This document shows positions 15,926-27,335 of a DNA stretch of 45,813 nt, one piece after another. The DNA is taken from contig CBDUXP010000029.1 in the NCBI GenBank assembly GCA_965371225.1, positions 1 through 45,813 of the forward strand, given 5' to 3'. The notes under the pieces were generated by a model. That model was given only the letters and a program-made list of their open reading frames with translations. It was not told where the DNA came from and did no database searches. The position numbers and the translations under genes are program-made. The DNA comes from CBDUXP01 sp965371225 [NCBI: uncultured bacterium] (lineage in GTDB: Bacteria; Abyssobacteria; SURF-5; CBDUXP01). Positions within the stretch are counted from its first letter, which is position 1. Every line of letters starts with the position of its first letter.

Positions 15926-17512
15926 CTACTCCGTCTTACCGCGCTCCTGCCACCTGTGTTCCGGGCGGCGGAGTATCTCGTCGACGACGGCTGCGGCGGC
16001 TTCCGCCTCGCGGGTCTGCCCCGCGGCGGCGGCGTGCGCGATGATCTCCCGCGCTTGCGGGATGAGTTCCATGTAGAACCGCTCGGCCACCTCGTACATG
16101 CCGTGCCAGTGGGCGTAATCGGGCGCCATCATGGCGGCGCCGTGGCGCGCGCGGCGCCCCTCGTGATGCCACAGGTAGAACCACGTCCACTCGATTTTCT
16201 CGTCGAACTGCGTCGGCGTCAGCAGGTCCTGTTCCCGCAACGCCGCGACGATCGCCCGGCCCGGCTTGGCGAACTTCTCGTTAAAGAGGATGATGAAGTC
16301 ATCGTACTGCGTGTAGAAAGCGTTCACGTAATCCGGCGTATGGCAGTGCAGACACACGTCCATCATGCGCCGCCGCTTTGCTTCGGCCGTGTCGTGTATG
16401 AGTTCGCGCCGCTTCGCCGGATCGGTCTCGGTGACCACCGCGTGGTTCACGTCCGTATCCATGACCAGACTGACCGGCGGCCGGTTCGTCCAGGAGATGC
16501 GCTCGCCCGGGTCGTGCGTCACCTTGCCGTTATTCCGCAAGTGGCCGGACATATGACACGTGGCGCACGTGGGCGCCTGGGCATAGTCCCGGCCCAGCAC
16601 CCACGTCCGCGAATCCAGGTTCATCTCCTCCCGCAGGTCCCGGTATGCCACCCCGTGCTTCGACTCTTCGTAGATTTCCTTCTGCGGATGATCCGGCCCC
16701 AGGTGGCACTTGCCACAGTTTTCCGGCTGCCGCGCCCGCCGCGGCGAAAAATCATGCCGGCTATGACACGCGGAACACGATCCGCGCGACCCGTCCAGGT
16801 TCAGCCGCCCGATGCCCGTGTTCGGCCAGGTGCTCGGGTGGAAGATGGGGCGTCCGTCTTCGTTCTTCACGACGCGGGCGACCGCCTCCGCCTTGGTGGG
16901 CTGCCCCGCAGCGTCCGGCTGCAGGTCCTCGAACGTAATCATGCCCCCGTCCGTGGCGAGCAGCGCTACTTTGCTGCCGTGGCACTGCTGACACCCGGTG
17001 AAGGCGCTGGCCAGCCCGTTCACGGTGTCCACCGCCTTGCCCGGGGTGGGCGAGTGCGGGCGGAAGGGCACGCGCGAGCCCTCCACGGTTTCCGCAAGAA
17101 AATTGTCGAGCGACGCGAGGATGTTGCCCGCCGCCGCATGATGACTGGCCGCGAATTCGCTCGCCTCGCGATCGTGGCAGCCCGCGCAGTCCCGCGGCGT
17201 CACCACCGTCGCAATGATGGCGCCGTAGTGGTTGAAGGCATCCACGTCGTCCTTCTCGGCGTCATGACACTCCACGCAGCCGATGCCCGTTTCCGCGTGG
17301 GTGCTGTTCCGCCAGTGGGCGATGATGCCGGGCGTGGTTTGCGTGTGGCAGGTCACGCAATTGATGGAGCTATCGGGCACGACGATCGGGGCCGTGCGCA
17401 GCCCGCTCTCCACTTCCTTGCGCGCCACCTCCATGCGCTGCACGTACATCAGCGACAGCAGGAACAGGAACCCGAGCGCGGCGATGATGATCTGTTTGCT
17501 GCGAAGTGACAT
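15926..17512 (-). CDS. Octaheme hydroxylamine-oxidoreductase-like cytochrome c
   Basis: This 528-aa multiheme protein belongs to the HAO family. Eight CxxCH sites start at residues 52, 79, 109, 174, 246, 266, 316 and 387, and the family segments EIYEESKHGVAYR, CATCHMSGH and WHHEGRRARHGAAMMAPDYAHWHG are present. Members oxidise hydroxylamine or hydrazine, or reduce nitrite or NO to hydroxylamine or ammonium. Tyr466 in PDYAHWHG lies where, as I recall, HAO has the tyrosine cross-linked to heme P460; its presence would favour the oxidative type. The N-terminus (residues 8-24, hydrophobic, no clear cleavage site) suggests a membrane anchor with the hemes in the periplasm. It lies 30 nt downstream of cytochrome b, so it likely exchanges electrons with the Rieske/b complex. 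The direction of catalysis is not proven. Confidence 0.88.
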   Translation of the reverse strand: MSLRSKQIIIAALGFLFLLSLMYVQRMEVARKEVESGLRTAPIVVPDSSINCVTCHTQTTPGIIAHWRNSTHAETGIGCVECHDAEKDDVDAFNHYGAIIATVVTPRDCAGCHDREASEFAASHHAAAGNILASLDNFLAETVEGSRVPFRPHSPTPGKAVDTVNGLASAFTGCQQCHGSKVALLATDGGMITFEDLQPDAAGQPTKAEAVARVVKNEDGRPIFHPSTWPNTGIGRLNLDGSRGSCSACHSRHDFSPRRARQPENCGKCHLGPDHPQKEIYEESKHGVAYRDLREEMNLDSRTWVLGRDYAQAPTCATCHMSGHLRNNGKVTHDPGERISWTNRPPVSLVMDTDVNHAVVTETDPAKRRELIHDTAEAKRRRMMDVCLHCHTPDYVNAFYTQYDDFIILFNEKFAKPGRAIVAALREQDLLTPTQFDEKIEWTWFYLWHHEGRRARHGAAMMAPDYAHWHGMYEVAERFYMELIPQAREIIAHAAAAGQTREAEAAAAVVDEILRRPEHRWQERGKTE

Positions 17513-17542
17513 GCGTGTCTCCCCTTCCCGCGTGGCGGGGGG

Positions 17543-18592
17543 CTAGTGCGCGACGGCGGCCTCCCACACGGTGAGCGTCATGATGGCCAGCGCCGCGGCC
17601 ACGCCGATCCAGACGCTGGCTTCGGAAGCCGGCCACCGCCGCCGAATCCACGCGTCCGCCAAGGGCCACCCGAACATCACAAAGACGACGAAGCCCATGC
17701 TGAGCACGGCCGCGGTCCCGGTGAACAGCTTAAGCCACCGGAACGCCACGTAGAAGAACCACTCCGGCTTGATCACCTCGGGCGTGGTGAGGGGATCGGC
17801 CGGTGGGCCCATGGTCGCCGGCAGGATCGTCGCCACAACACTCAAGAGGATCATGAGGATGAGGCCGATGGTCAGTTCCGTCAGGACATGGTCCGGAAAG
17901 AAATTGAAGTGCCGCGGCTCCCCCTCCGCTTCGTCGCCAAAGGTGAACTCCGTGACGCCGTGCAGCCGGAGGAGGCCGATGTGCATCGCCAGGACGGTCA
18001 TCATGGTGACCGGCAGGACGGCGGCGTGCAGGATGAAGAAGCGCGGGAGCGTCCGCTCGTTGTAGGCGTCCCCCGCCAGCAGCATTTGCTTGAGGAACCC
18101 GCCGACCACGGGCACGGTCTCGGTAATGTTCGCGCCCACAGTGGCGCCCCAGTAGCTGAGTTGCTCGTAGACGAGCGCATAGCCCGTGAACCCGGTCAGC
18201 AGCGTACAGATGAGCAGTACCATGCCCAGCATCCAATTGAGTTCGCGCGGCTTGCGGTACGCGCCCGTGAAAAACACGCGCATCTGGTGCAGGATCACCG
18301 CGGCGATCATAAACGTGGCGCCCCACTTGTGCACGCTCCGCAGGAACCAGCCGAAGGCCGCCTCGTGCGTAATGTAGTGCACGGACCCGTACGCCGCTTG
18401 CGGCGACGATTCGTAGTAGACCGCCAGCAGAATCCCCGTCACGATCTGCACGATGAACAGGTAGGCCGGCGTGCCCCCGAGACAGAACCACCAGTGCCGC
18501 AGATGATTCGGGACGGGTTCGTTGGTCAGTTCGCGCAACCACGCGCTGTCCAGCGGGACGCGTTCGCGGACCCAGTTGCCGAGCATCCCCAT
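17543..18592 (-). CDS. Cytochrome b of a b6-like Rieske/cytochrome b complex
   Basis: This 349-aa integral membrane subunit oxidises quinol and sends electrons to the Rieske protein and to low-potential b hemes. Both halves (b6-like and subunit-IV-like) are fused in one chain. The heme ligands are His88/His102 and His189/His204; the second pair is 14 residues apart, as in b6 and unlike the 13 of most bc1. The Qo-site motif PEWF is at 276-279. Cys37 in WWFCLGG matches the cysteine that holds the extra covalent heme cn in b6-type proteins. About seven or eight hydrophobic helices are visible. It starts 1 nt after the Rieske stop, so the two are coupled. Cytochrome f/c1 is absent; the downstream HAO-like octaheme protein could take its place. 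Confidence 0.92.
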   Translation of the reverse strand: MGMLGNWVRERVPLDSAWLRELTNEPVPNHLRHWWFCLGGTPAYLFIVQIVTGILLAVYYESSPQAAYGSVHYITHEAAFGWFLRSVHKWGATFMIAAVILHQMRVFFTGAYRKPRELNWMLGMVLLICTLLTGFTGYALVYEQLSYWGATVGANITETVPVVGGFLKQMLLAGDAYNERTLPRFFILHAAVLPVTMMTVLAMHIGLLRLHGVTEFTFGDEAEGEPRHFNFFPDHVLTELTIGLILMILLSVVATILPATMGPPADPLTTPEVIKPEWFFYVAFRWLKLFTGTAAVLSMGFVVFVMFGWPLADAWIRRRWPASEASVWIGVAAALAIMTLTVWEAAVAH

Positions 18593-18593
18593 G

Positions 18594-19130
18594 TCAGACG
18601 GATTGCGCCGGCCCAGGTGTGGGCGTGGGGATCGGGTCAGTGGGGACTTCGATGAACAACAGCCCGTGTTCCACTTGCAGCGGGTAACGCGGCAGCGATT
18701 GCCCCGCCTCGCCCGGCGGGCCCGACACGCCACGGCCATCGGCGTCGAAGATACCGTTGTGACAGGGACACCGGAAGTGCGACGTGCGACCTTCCCAGTG
18801 CACCTGGCACCCCAGATGCGGACACGTGGTAGACATGGCGATGAAATCGTCGACGGTCCCACCGTCCGCGCGGCGCGCGATGGTCACCCCGGCCCCCGCG
18901 GGGGTGTGGTACGTCATGGCGTCGCCCGGGTGCAACGTGCTCGTCGCGGCGACGAACATCCACCGGGTGCGGTCGGGCCGCGCGGGGTACAGGTACCGGG
19001 CGGCGATGGCGCCGAAGGCTCCGTAACCGGACACCAGCCCCGCGCCCATGGCCAGAGAGGACGCGGTGCTGAGGAAAGACCGCCGGGTGGTGGAGGCAGA
19101 CGGTGCGGGGTCCGGGGATGGGGCAGGCAC
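18594..19130 (-). CDS. Rieske [2Fe-2S] subunit with Tat signal
   Basis: This 178-aa Rieske protein is the high-potential electron acceptor of the quinol-oxidising complex. The cluster motifs are CPHLGC (Cys103, His105, Cys108) and CPCHNG (Cys121, Cys123, His124), including the two disulfide cysteines. The N-terminus has a twin-arginine signal TRRSFLS followed by a hydrophobic stretch that probably stays as the membrane anchor. The C-terminus is Pro-rich. It is the first gene of the minus-strand unit with cytochrome b and the HAO-like protein. The start is a GTG at 19130 without a strong ribosome binding site. The 116-bp gap to the divergent flavoenzyme gene should hold the operon promoter, but I see no strong match there. 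Confidence 0.93.
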   Translation of the reverse strand: MPAPSPDPAPSASTTRRSFLSTASSLAMGAGLVSGYGAFGAIAARYLYPARPDRTRWMFVAATSTLHPGDAMTYHTPAGAGVTIARRADGGTVDDFIAMSTTCPHLGCQVHWEGRTSHFRCPCHNGIFDADGRGVSGPPGEAGQSLPRYPLQVEHGLLFIEVPTDPIPTPTPGPAQSV

Positions 19131-19246
19131 GTGCGGGTTCCGCGAAGAGCCTACCAGATACCCCGCCTGTTCCGAACCAAAACGCCCGGCGATATCATGC
19201 GTTGACGCCGGGCGGTTGCCGCAACCCCCTCACACCGCGTCAGACA

Positions 19247-20347
19247 ATGCACATCGTCATCATCGGTGCCGGGATCATGGGCCTCTCCGCCGCGTGGGCG
19301 CTCCGGAAGCGCGGGCATCGCATCACGTTATTGGAACAGGGTCCCATTCCGAACCCGGCCGGCTCGTCCGTGGACCGGCATCGCGTCATTCGATATCCCT
19401 ACGGCGCGATGGCCGGCTATGCCGCCCTGGTCGGCCCCGCATACGCAGCCTGGGACCGCGTGTGGGCCGATCTGGGCGAACGGTATCTGGTCGAAACCGG
19501 GTGTCTGTGCCTCTGCTGCGTACCGGGCGACTGGACGGACCAGTCTGCCGACACCATGGACCGCCTGGGGCACGCGTATCAACGGAGCCGGCCTGAGGAA
19601 GTTGAGCGCAGATACCCGCACCTGGATTTGACCGGCGTGCGTTCGGTTGTGGAGACGCGGCACGGCGGCGCGCTCCTCGCGGAACGCATCGTCAGCGGGC
19701 TGGCGGACTGGTTGCGCGCGGACGGCGCCGCCGTGTTCGAGGGATCACCGGTCGCGGAGGTCGACCCGGCCCGCGCGTTCGCGCGCCTGCACGACGGACG
19801 CGAGATCGCCGGTGATGCGCTGGTCGTGGCGGCGGGCCCATGGGTCGCGCGGCTGCTGCCTGATCTCGCGCAGCGGATTACCCTCTCCCGCCAGGTGGTG
19901 ATCTATGTGGAGCCACCCGATGACCTGCGCGCGGCGTGGGTCCACACCCCGATCGTGGTGGACCTGGCCGCGGACGTGGGGATCTACACGCTGCCGCCCA
20001 TCGACGGTGGCGGGATGAAGATCGGCGACCATACGTTCTCGTTGACGGGGGATCCCGATCGGGACCGGGACGCCGGCGCAGCAGAGTGTGCGCGCCTGTT
20101 CGAGTTCGCCCGCGCGCGGTTCCGGCACCTGGACCGGTGCCGCCTCGCCATGGGACAGACCTGTTTCTACACGGTGACGCGCGACGAGGCGTTCATCATC
20201 GAGCAACAGGACCGCGCCTGGATCATGACCGGCTTCAGCGGCCACGGCTTCAAATTCGGCGCGCTCATGGGCGAGGCCGTCGCCGACGGTCTTGAAGGCC
20301 GGCGGTCCGCCGCGGACCTTGCCGCCTGGGCCGCCGGACGCGGTTAG
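19247..20347 (+). CDS. Sarcosine/N-methyltryptophan oxidase-like FAD-dependent oxidoreductase
   Basis: This 366-aa flavoenzyme of the DAO family resembles monomeric sarcosine oxidase and N-methyltryptophan oxidase, which oxidise secondary amines and make H2O2. The N-terminal dinucleotide-binding site is VIIGAGIMGLSAAWAL (4-19). MGQTCFYTVTRDEAFIIEQ contains Cys306, which aligns with the cysteine covalently linked to FAD in these oxidases. The C-terminal FAD segment GFSGHGFKFGALMGE (329-343) is almost canonical. It has the usual family length and is probably cytoplasmic. The amine substrate is unknown. The gene is divergent from the Rieske operon, and its last bases overlap those of the convergent acyl-CoA dehydrogenase gene. 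The ATG at 19247 places the dinucleotide fold at the very N-terminus, as in the family. Confidence 0.88.
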   Translation: MHIVIIGAGIMGLSAAWALRKRGHRITLLEQGPIPNPAGSSVDRHRVIRYPYGAMAGYAALVGPAYAAWDRVWADLGERYLVETGCLCLCCVPGDWTDQSADTMDRLGHAYQRSRPEEVERRYPHLDLTGVRSVVETRHGGALLAERIVSGLADWLRADGAAVFEGSPVAEVDPARAFARLHDGREIAGDALVVAAGPWVARLLPDLAQRITLSRQVVIYVEPPDDLRAAWVHTPIVVDLAADVGIYTLPPIDGGGMKIGDHTFSLTGDPDRDRDAGAAECARLFEFARARFRHLDRCRLAMGQTCFYTVTRDEAFIIEQQDRAWIMTGFSGHGFKFGALMGEAVADGLEGRRSAADLAAWAAGRG

Positions 20348-22131
20348 GCGCTCGCGAGTTCTCCGGCGCGGGCGAGGGTCACGGGCGCCGCACCCAGGAC
20401 AGCGTCCGCCACCGCAGCGTCCCACGCAGCATCGGGCACGCGCAGGGGATCGTCCGGCCCCAGCCGGTGATCGAGGACGAGGCGCGAGAGGATCAACCGG
20501 CGCGCGTCGCCACCCGCGCTACCGAGCGTCGCCGCTTCCCACGCCAAGAGCGCGGCGCTGGTGGCATGGTAGAGCGCGTCGGCCGCGCGGCGCGCCAGCG
20601 GCGCCCCCTCGGGCGCGGCCGCCACCGTGTCGGCGAACTGCACCGCCCGGTCCAGCATGTCGGAAATGCGGCCGCCGAACTGGCCGGGCAGGCCGGGCGT
20701 GTCATCCACCTGCTCGTGCAGGCTCTGCGCGAGCGCTTCGTGCGCGCGCTCCTTCCGGATGGCGCGAGTCGTGACGTCGAGGGCGTTGATGTTCGACGTG
20801 CCTTCCCACAGGACGCCCAGGTGCGCGTCGCGCACGAGCCGCGCGTTGATCCAGTCCTCGATGTACCCGTTCCCGCCGCGCATCTCCATGGCCCCCGTCG
20901 CCACCGGGATATTGTCGCGGCACGCGCGGAACTTGAGCAGCGGCGTCACGATGCGCAACGTGCGGACCGCCGTGGCGTCGCCCGCCTGCGCGCGCTCCAT
21001 GGTGCGCGCCGTGAAGAGCCACATGGAGAGTGCCTGCTCCGTTGGCAGGATGAGTTTCATGAGTTGACGGCGCACGAGCGGCATCTCGATCAGCGTCTGG
21101 CCGAAGGCTGTACGGTGGCGCGCCACCTGCAACGCCTCGTTGACGCAGCGGCGCATCATCCCCGCTGCGCGCACGCCGTGCGACAGCCGCGACAGGTTTA
21201 CCTGGTCCATCATCTGCTTGAGCCCGCGGTTCAGCTCGCCCAGGTGATAGCCCACCGCGCCCTCGAAGGTGACTTCGCCCGAGGCCATGGAGCGGGACCC
21301 CAACTTGTCCTTGAGCCGGATGATGCGGTACGCGTTGCGCGTGCCGTCCTCCAACTGCCGCGGCACCAGGAACAGGCCGAGGCCGGCGTTCCCGTCCGGG
21401 GCGCCGTCGGGCCGCGCGAGCATGAGGATCAGGTCCGCGTCCGCGTGTGAACAGAACCACTTGTCGCCATGGATGCGCCAGTGGTCGCCCTCCGGCACGG
21501 CGCGCACCTCGACGCGGCTCACGTCGGAGCCGCCAATCTTTTCGGTCATGAACTGCGCGCCGGTCCACATCTGCGCCCGCATTTCAGCGAGCATGCGCGG
21601 CAGGTAGCGCTCGCGAATCTCATCCGCCGCGTAGCGCCGGATCAGCATGGCCGATGTGTCGGTCACGCTGACGGGACAGAGGAGGCCGAATTCCGCCTGC
21701 ACGAACAGATACTGGACCGCATACTTCGCGAGCGGCGGGAACGGCTCCGGCCACCCGAGCACGCCACCCCGGTGGCTCATGACGTGCAAGCCGAAGTCGT
21801 CGAACGCGATACGCTCCATCTCGCGGTACGCCGGGTGGTACTCGATCCAATCCGCGTCCCGGCCGAACCGATCCCGGCGATGGAGCACCGGCTCGTGCTT
21901 GTCCGCCTGCTCCGCCAGTTCATCCAGCCGCCCGCCGGCCAACTCCCCCAGCCGCTGCAGGTGCGGCTCCAGGTGCGCGTGCAGGGTGGGCTCCAGGTAC
22001 AGCTTCAGCACCTCGCAGAAGCCCCGGTCGATCGCGTAAAAGTTCAGCCCCCGACAATCCGGCGCGACGGGATCCGCCCCCGCTCGGGCATCCGCGACAG
22101 CATGCGATACCGGAGTGGCCGCCTGATTCAT
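20344..22131 (-). CDS. AidB-like acyl-CoA dehydrogenase
   Basis: This 595-aa flavoprotein of the acyl-CoA dehydrogenase superfamily is longer than fatty-acid-oxidising members (about 380-400) and is closer to AidB-type or long bacterial members. Family marks are QFMTEKIGGSDVSRVEV (193-209), WFCSHADADLILMLARPDG, the Arg-rich HRTAFGQTLIEMPLVRRQL (339-357) and MRGGNGYIEDWINARLVRDAHLGVLWEGTSNI. Glu443 in WEGT is at the position of the catalytic base. AidB in E. coli belongs to the adaptive response to DNA alkylation, and an Ada-AlkA/Ogt operon lies 5 kb away, but a metabolic role is equally possible. The ATG at 22131 is preceded by GAGGCGAGG. Its 3' end overlaps that of the convergent flavoenzyme. 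Confidence 0.87.
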   Translation of the reverse strand: MNQAATPVSHAVADARAGADPVAPDCRGLNFYAIDRGFCEVLKLYLEPTLHAHLEPHLQRLGELAGGRLDELAEQADKHEPVLHRRDRFGRDADWIEYHPAYREMERIAFDDFGLHVMSHRGGVLGWPEPFPPLAKYAVQYLFVQAEFGLLCPVSVTDTSAMLIRRYAADEIRERYLPRMLAEMRAQMWTGAQFMTEKIGGSDVSRVEVRAVPEGDHWRIHGDKWFCSHADADLILMLARPDGAPDGNAGLGLFLVPRQLEDGTRNAYRIIRLKDKLGSRSMASGEVTFEGAVGYHLGELNRGLKQMMDQVNLSRLSHGVRAAGMMRRCVNEALQVARHRTAFGQTLIEMPLVRRQLMKLILPTEQALSMWLFTARTMERAQAGDATAVRTLRIVTPLLKFRACRDNIPVATGAMEMRGGNGYIEDWINARLVRDAHLGVLWEGTSNINALDVTTRAIRKERAHEALAQSLHEQVDDTPGLPGQFGGRISDMLDRAVQFADTVAAAPEGAPLARRAADALYHATSAALLAWEAATLGSAGGDARRLILSRLVLDHRLGPDDPLRVPDAAWDAAVADAVLGAAPVTLARAGELASA

Positions 22132-22205
22132 GGTGTGCCTCGCCTCCCCCTCCGCCGTGCAGCCCCGCGGCATCTTACCGGATACGGGGGCGCATGAGGG
22201 CGCGC

Positions 22206-23204
22206 CTATGGGTGACCCAAGTCGTCGTCCTCGAAAAGCGCGCGCACGAACACTTCGGGGTCGAACGGCTGCAGGTCGTCAATGTTTTCACCGAGGCCGA
22301 CGTAGCGCACGGGAATGCTGAGTTCGCGCTGAATGCCGAGCACGATGCCGCCCTTGGCCGTGCCGTCCAGCTTCGTCAGGATGATGCCGGTCACGCCGAG
22401 CGCCTCGGTGAACAGCTTGGCCTGGCTGATGCCGTTCTGGCCGGTGGTGGCGTCGATGACGAGCCACACGTCGTGCGGCGCGGTGGGGTCCTGCTTCTGC
22501 AGGACGCGCACGATCTTCTTGAGTTCTTCCATCAGATTGACTTTGGTCTGCAAACGCCCGGCGGTGTCGATGATCAACTCATCGGCGCCGCGCGCCTGGG
22601 CGGACGCCCACGCGTCGAAGCACACCGCCGCCGGATCGCCCCCCCGCTGCTGCCGCACGATGGGGACGCCCGCGCGCTCGCACCAGACCTCCAGCTGTTC
22701 CAGCGCGGCGGCGCGGAAGGTGTCCGCGGCGGCGACGACCACGCTGCGTCCCGCCTGCGACCACGCGCTCGCGAGCTTGCCGATGGTCGTCGTCTTGCCC
22801 GCGCCGTTCACCCCCGCGACGAGCGTCACGTGGGGGGCCCCGGCGGGCTGTTGCCCACGCGCCACGTCGAGCCGGTCGAAATGCTGTTCGTCGTGGAAGT
22901 CCTCCGCGTCGCGGACGCGCGCGATGAGTTCGTCCTCCATGCGCGTGTAGAGTTGCGTCAGGTCCGTGAGCTTCTCGGCGCGCACACAGTCGCGCAGAAA
23001 TCCCACCAGCTCGAGCGCCAGCGGCGCCCCCATGTCGGACTGGATCAGCAGGGCCTCCAACTCGTCCCACGTGTCGTCAGTGATGACGCGTGCTTGGCGG
23101 AACACCTGCCGGACAGGCTCGGCAATGCCCGCGCGGGATCGCGTGAGTCCGGTGCGGAAGCGGGTGAACAGGCCGCGCCGGGGGGCGGCCGTCTCGTCGG
23201 CCAT
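22206..23204 (-). CDS. ftsY: Signal recognition particle receptor FtsY
   Basis: This 332-aa SRP GTPase docks ribosome-nascent-chain complexes at the inner membrane. The NG domain is complete: helical N domain (about 10-110), P-loop GVNGAGKTTT (131-140), DTFRAAALEQL (161-171), DTAGR (213-217), TKLDGTAKGG (277-286) and the GLGE closing motif. The acidic A domain found in E. coli FtsY is absent; the protein begins almost directly with a short basic amphipathic segment that could bind lipid, as in many non-enteric bacteria. It follows smc by 24 nt on the same strand, an arrangement also known from Bacillus. Confidence 0.97.
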   Translation of the reverse strand: MADETAAPRRGLFTRFRTGLTRSRAGIAEPVRQVFRQARVITDDTWDELEALLIQSDMGAPLALELVGFLRDCVRAEKLTDLTQLYTRMEDELIARVRDAEDFHDEQHFDRLDVARGQQPAGAPHVTLVAGVNGAGKTTTIGKLASAWSQAGRSVVVAAADTFRAAALEQLEVWCERAGVPIVRQQRGGDPAAVCFDAWASAQARGADELIIDTAGRLQTKVNLMEELKKIVRVLQKQDPTAPHDVWLVIDATTGQNGISQAKLFTEALGVTGIILTKLDGTAKGGIVLGIQRELSIPVRYVGLGENIDDLQPFDPEVFVRALFEDDDLGHP

Positions 23205-23228
23205 GGCGCGGATTATACGTCGGCCGCG

Positions 23229-26915
<3,687 letters not shown>

Positions 26916-26955
26916 TCAGCTCCCCTTACGCGAACCCATCCTGAGGGATTTGCCA

Positions 26956-27015
26956 CACCACAAAATATGGGGTACTTGCCGCCAACGTGCGCAAAATAGT
27001 GTATATCTTGTGGTG
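26956..27015. repeat. 13-nt imperfect inverted repeat upstream of smc
   Basis: Arms at 26956-26968 and 27003-27015 (CACCACAA-ATAT against ATAT-TTGTGGTG) match at 12 of 13 positions around a 34-bp centre. The right arm overlaps the predicted smc transcription start. It could be an operator, or a 5'-leader hairpin in the smc mRNA. The AT-rich block stands out from its GC-rich surroundings. Confidence 0.5.
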
Positions 27016-27016
27016 G

Positions 27017-27045
27017 AGAATATCATGCACACCGAGGGGCGTCAA
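27017..27045 (-). promoter_or_regulatory. Sigma-70-like promoter of smc-ftsY
   Basis: On the minus strand TTGACG (27045-27040) and TATTCT (27022-27017) are separated by 17 bp. This predicts a transcript start near 27010 and a leader of about 95 nt before the smc ATG. The rest of the gap up to 27335 holds an AT-rich patch around 27090-27115 with TATTAT/TATAAT-like words but no good -35, possibly serving the divergent ada-alkA gene. Confidence 0.55.
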
Positions 27046-27335
27046 GGAGCGGCGGGGGGCTCGCGCAGCGTCGCAACACGTCTTAAGTCATGTGAGACAA
27101 ACATATTATAAGCGATTACCGGCACCTCCGCCACCGGAGAAAGGGCTGCCCTTTTCACCGGCCAGCAGGTCCATGGGATCTGAGTCCGGCTGCGGAGCGC
27201 TCCAGGGCCAGGGTAGCAGCCGCGGCACGACCCCGCCCCGCCCCGGCGCGGCGTGAACCATGTCCGAAAATGGCCAGACGCGGGGGGCGCTGCGGGGTAT
27301 GGTGATGGCGTGGAACAGCGAGCGACCGAGGCCGT

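Noticed and set aside
20340-20350. Possible frameshift at overlapping gene ends
   Set aside because: The flavoenzyme and the acyl-CoA dehydrogenase are convergent and both have complete C-termini; a 4-bp overlap of stops is normal.
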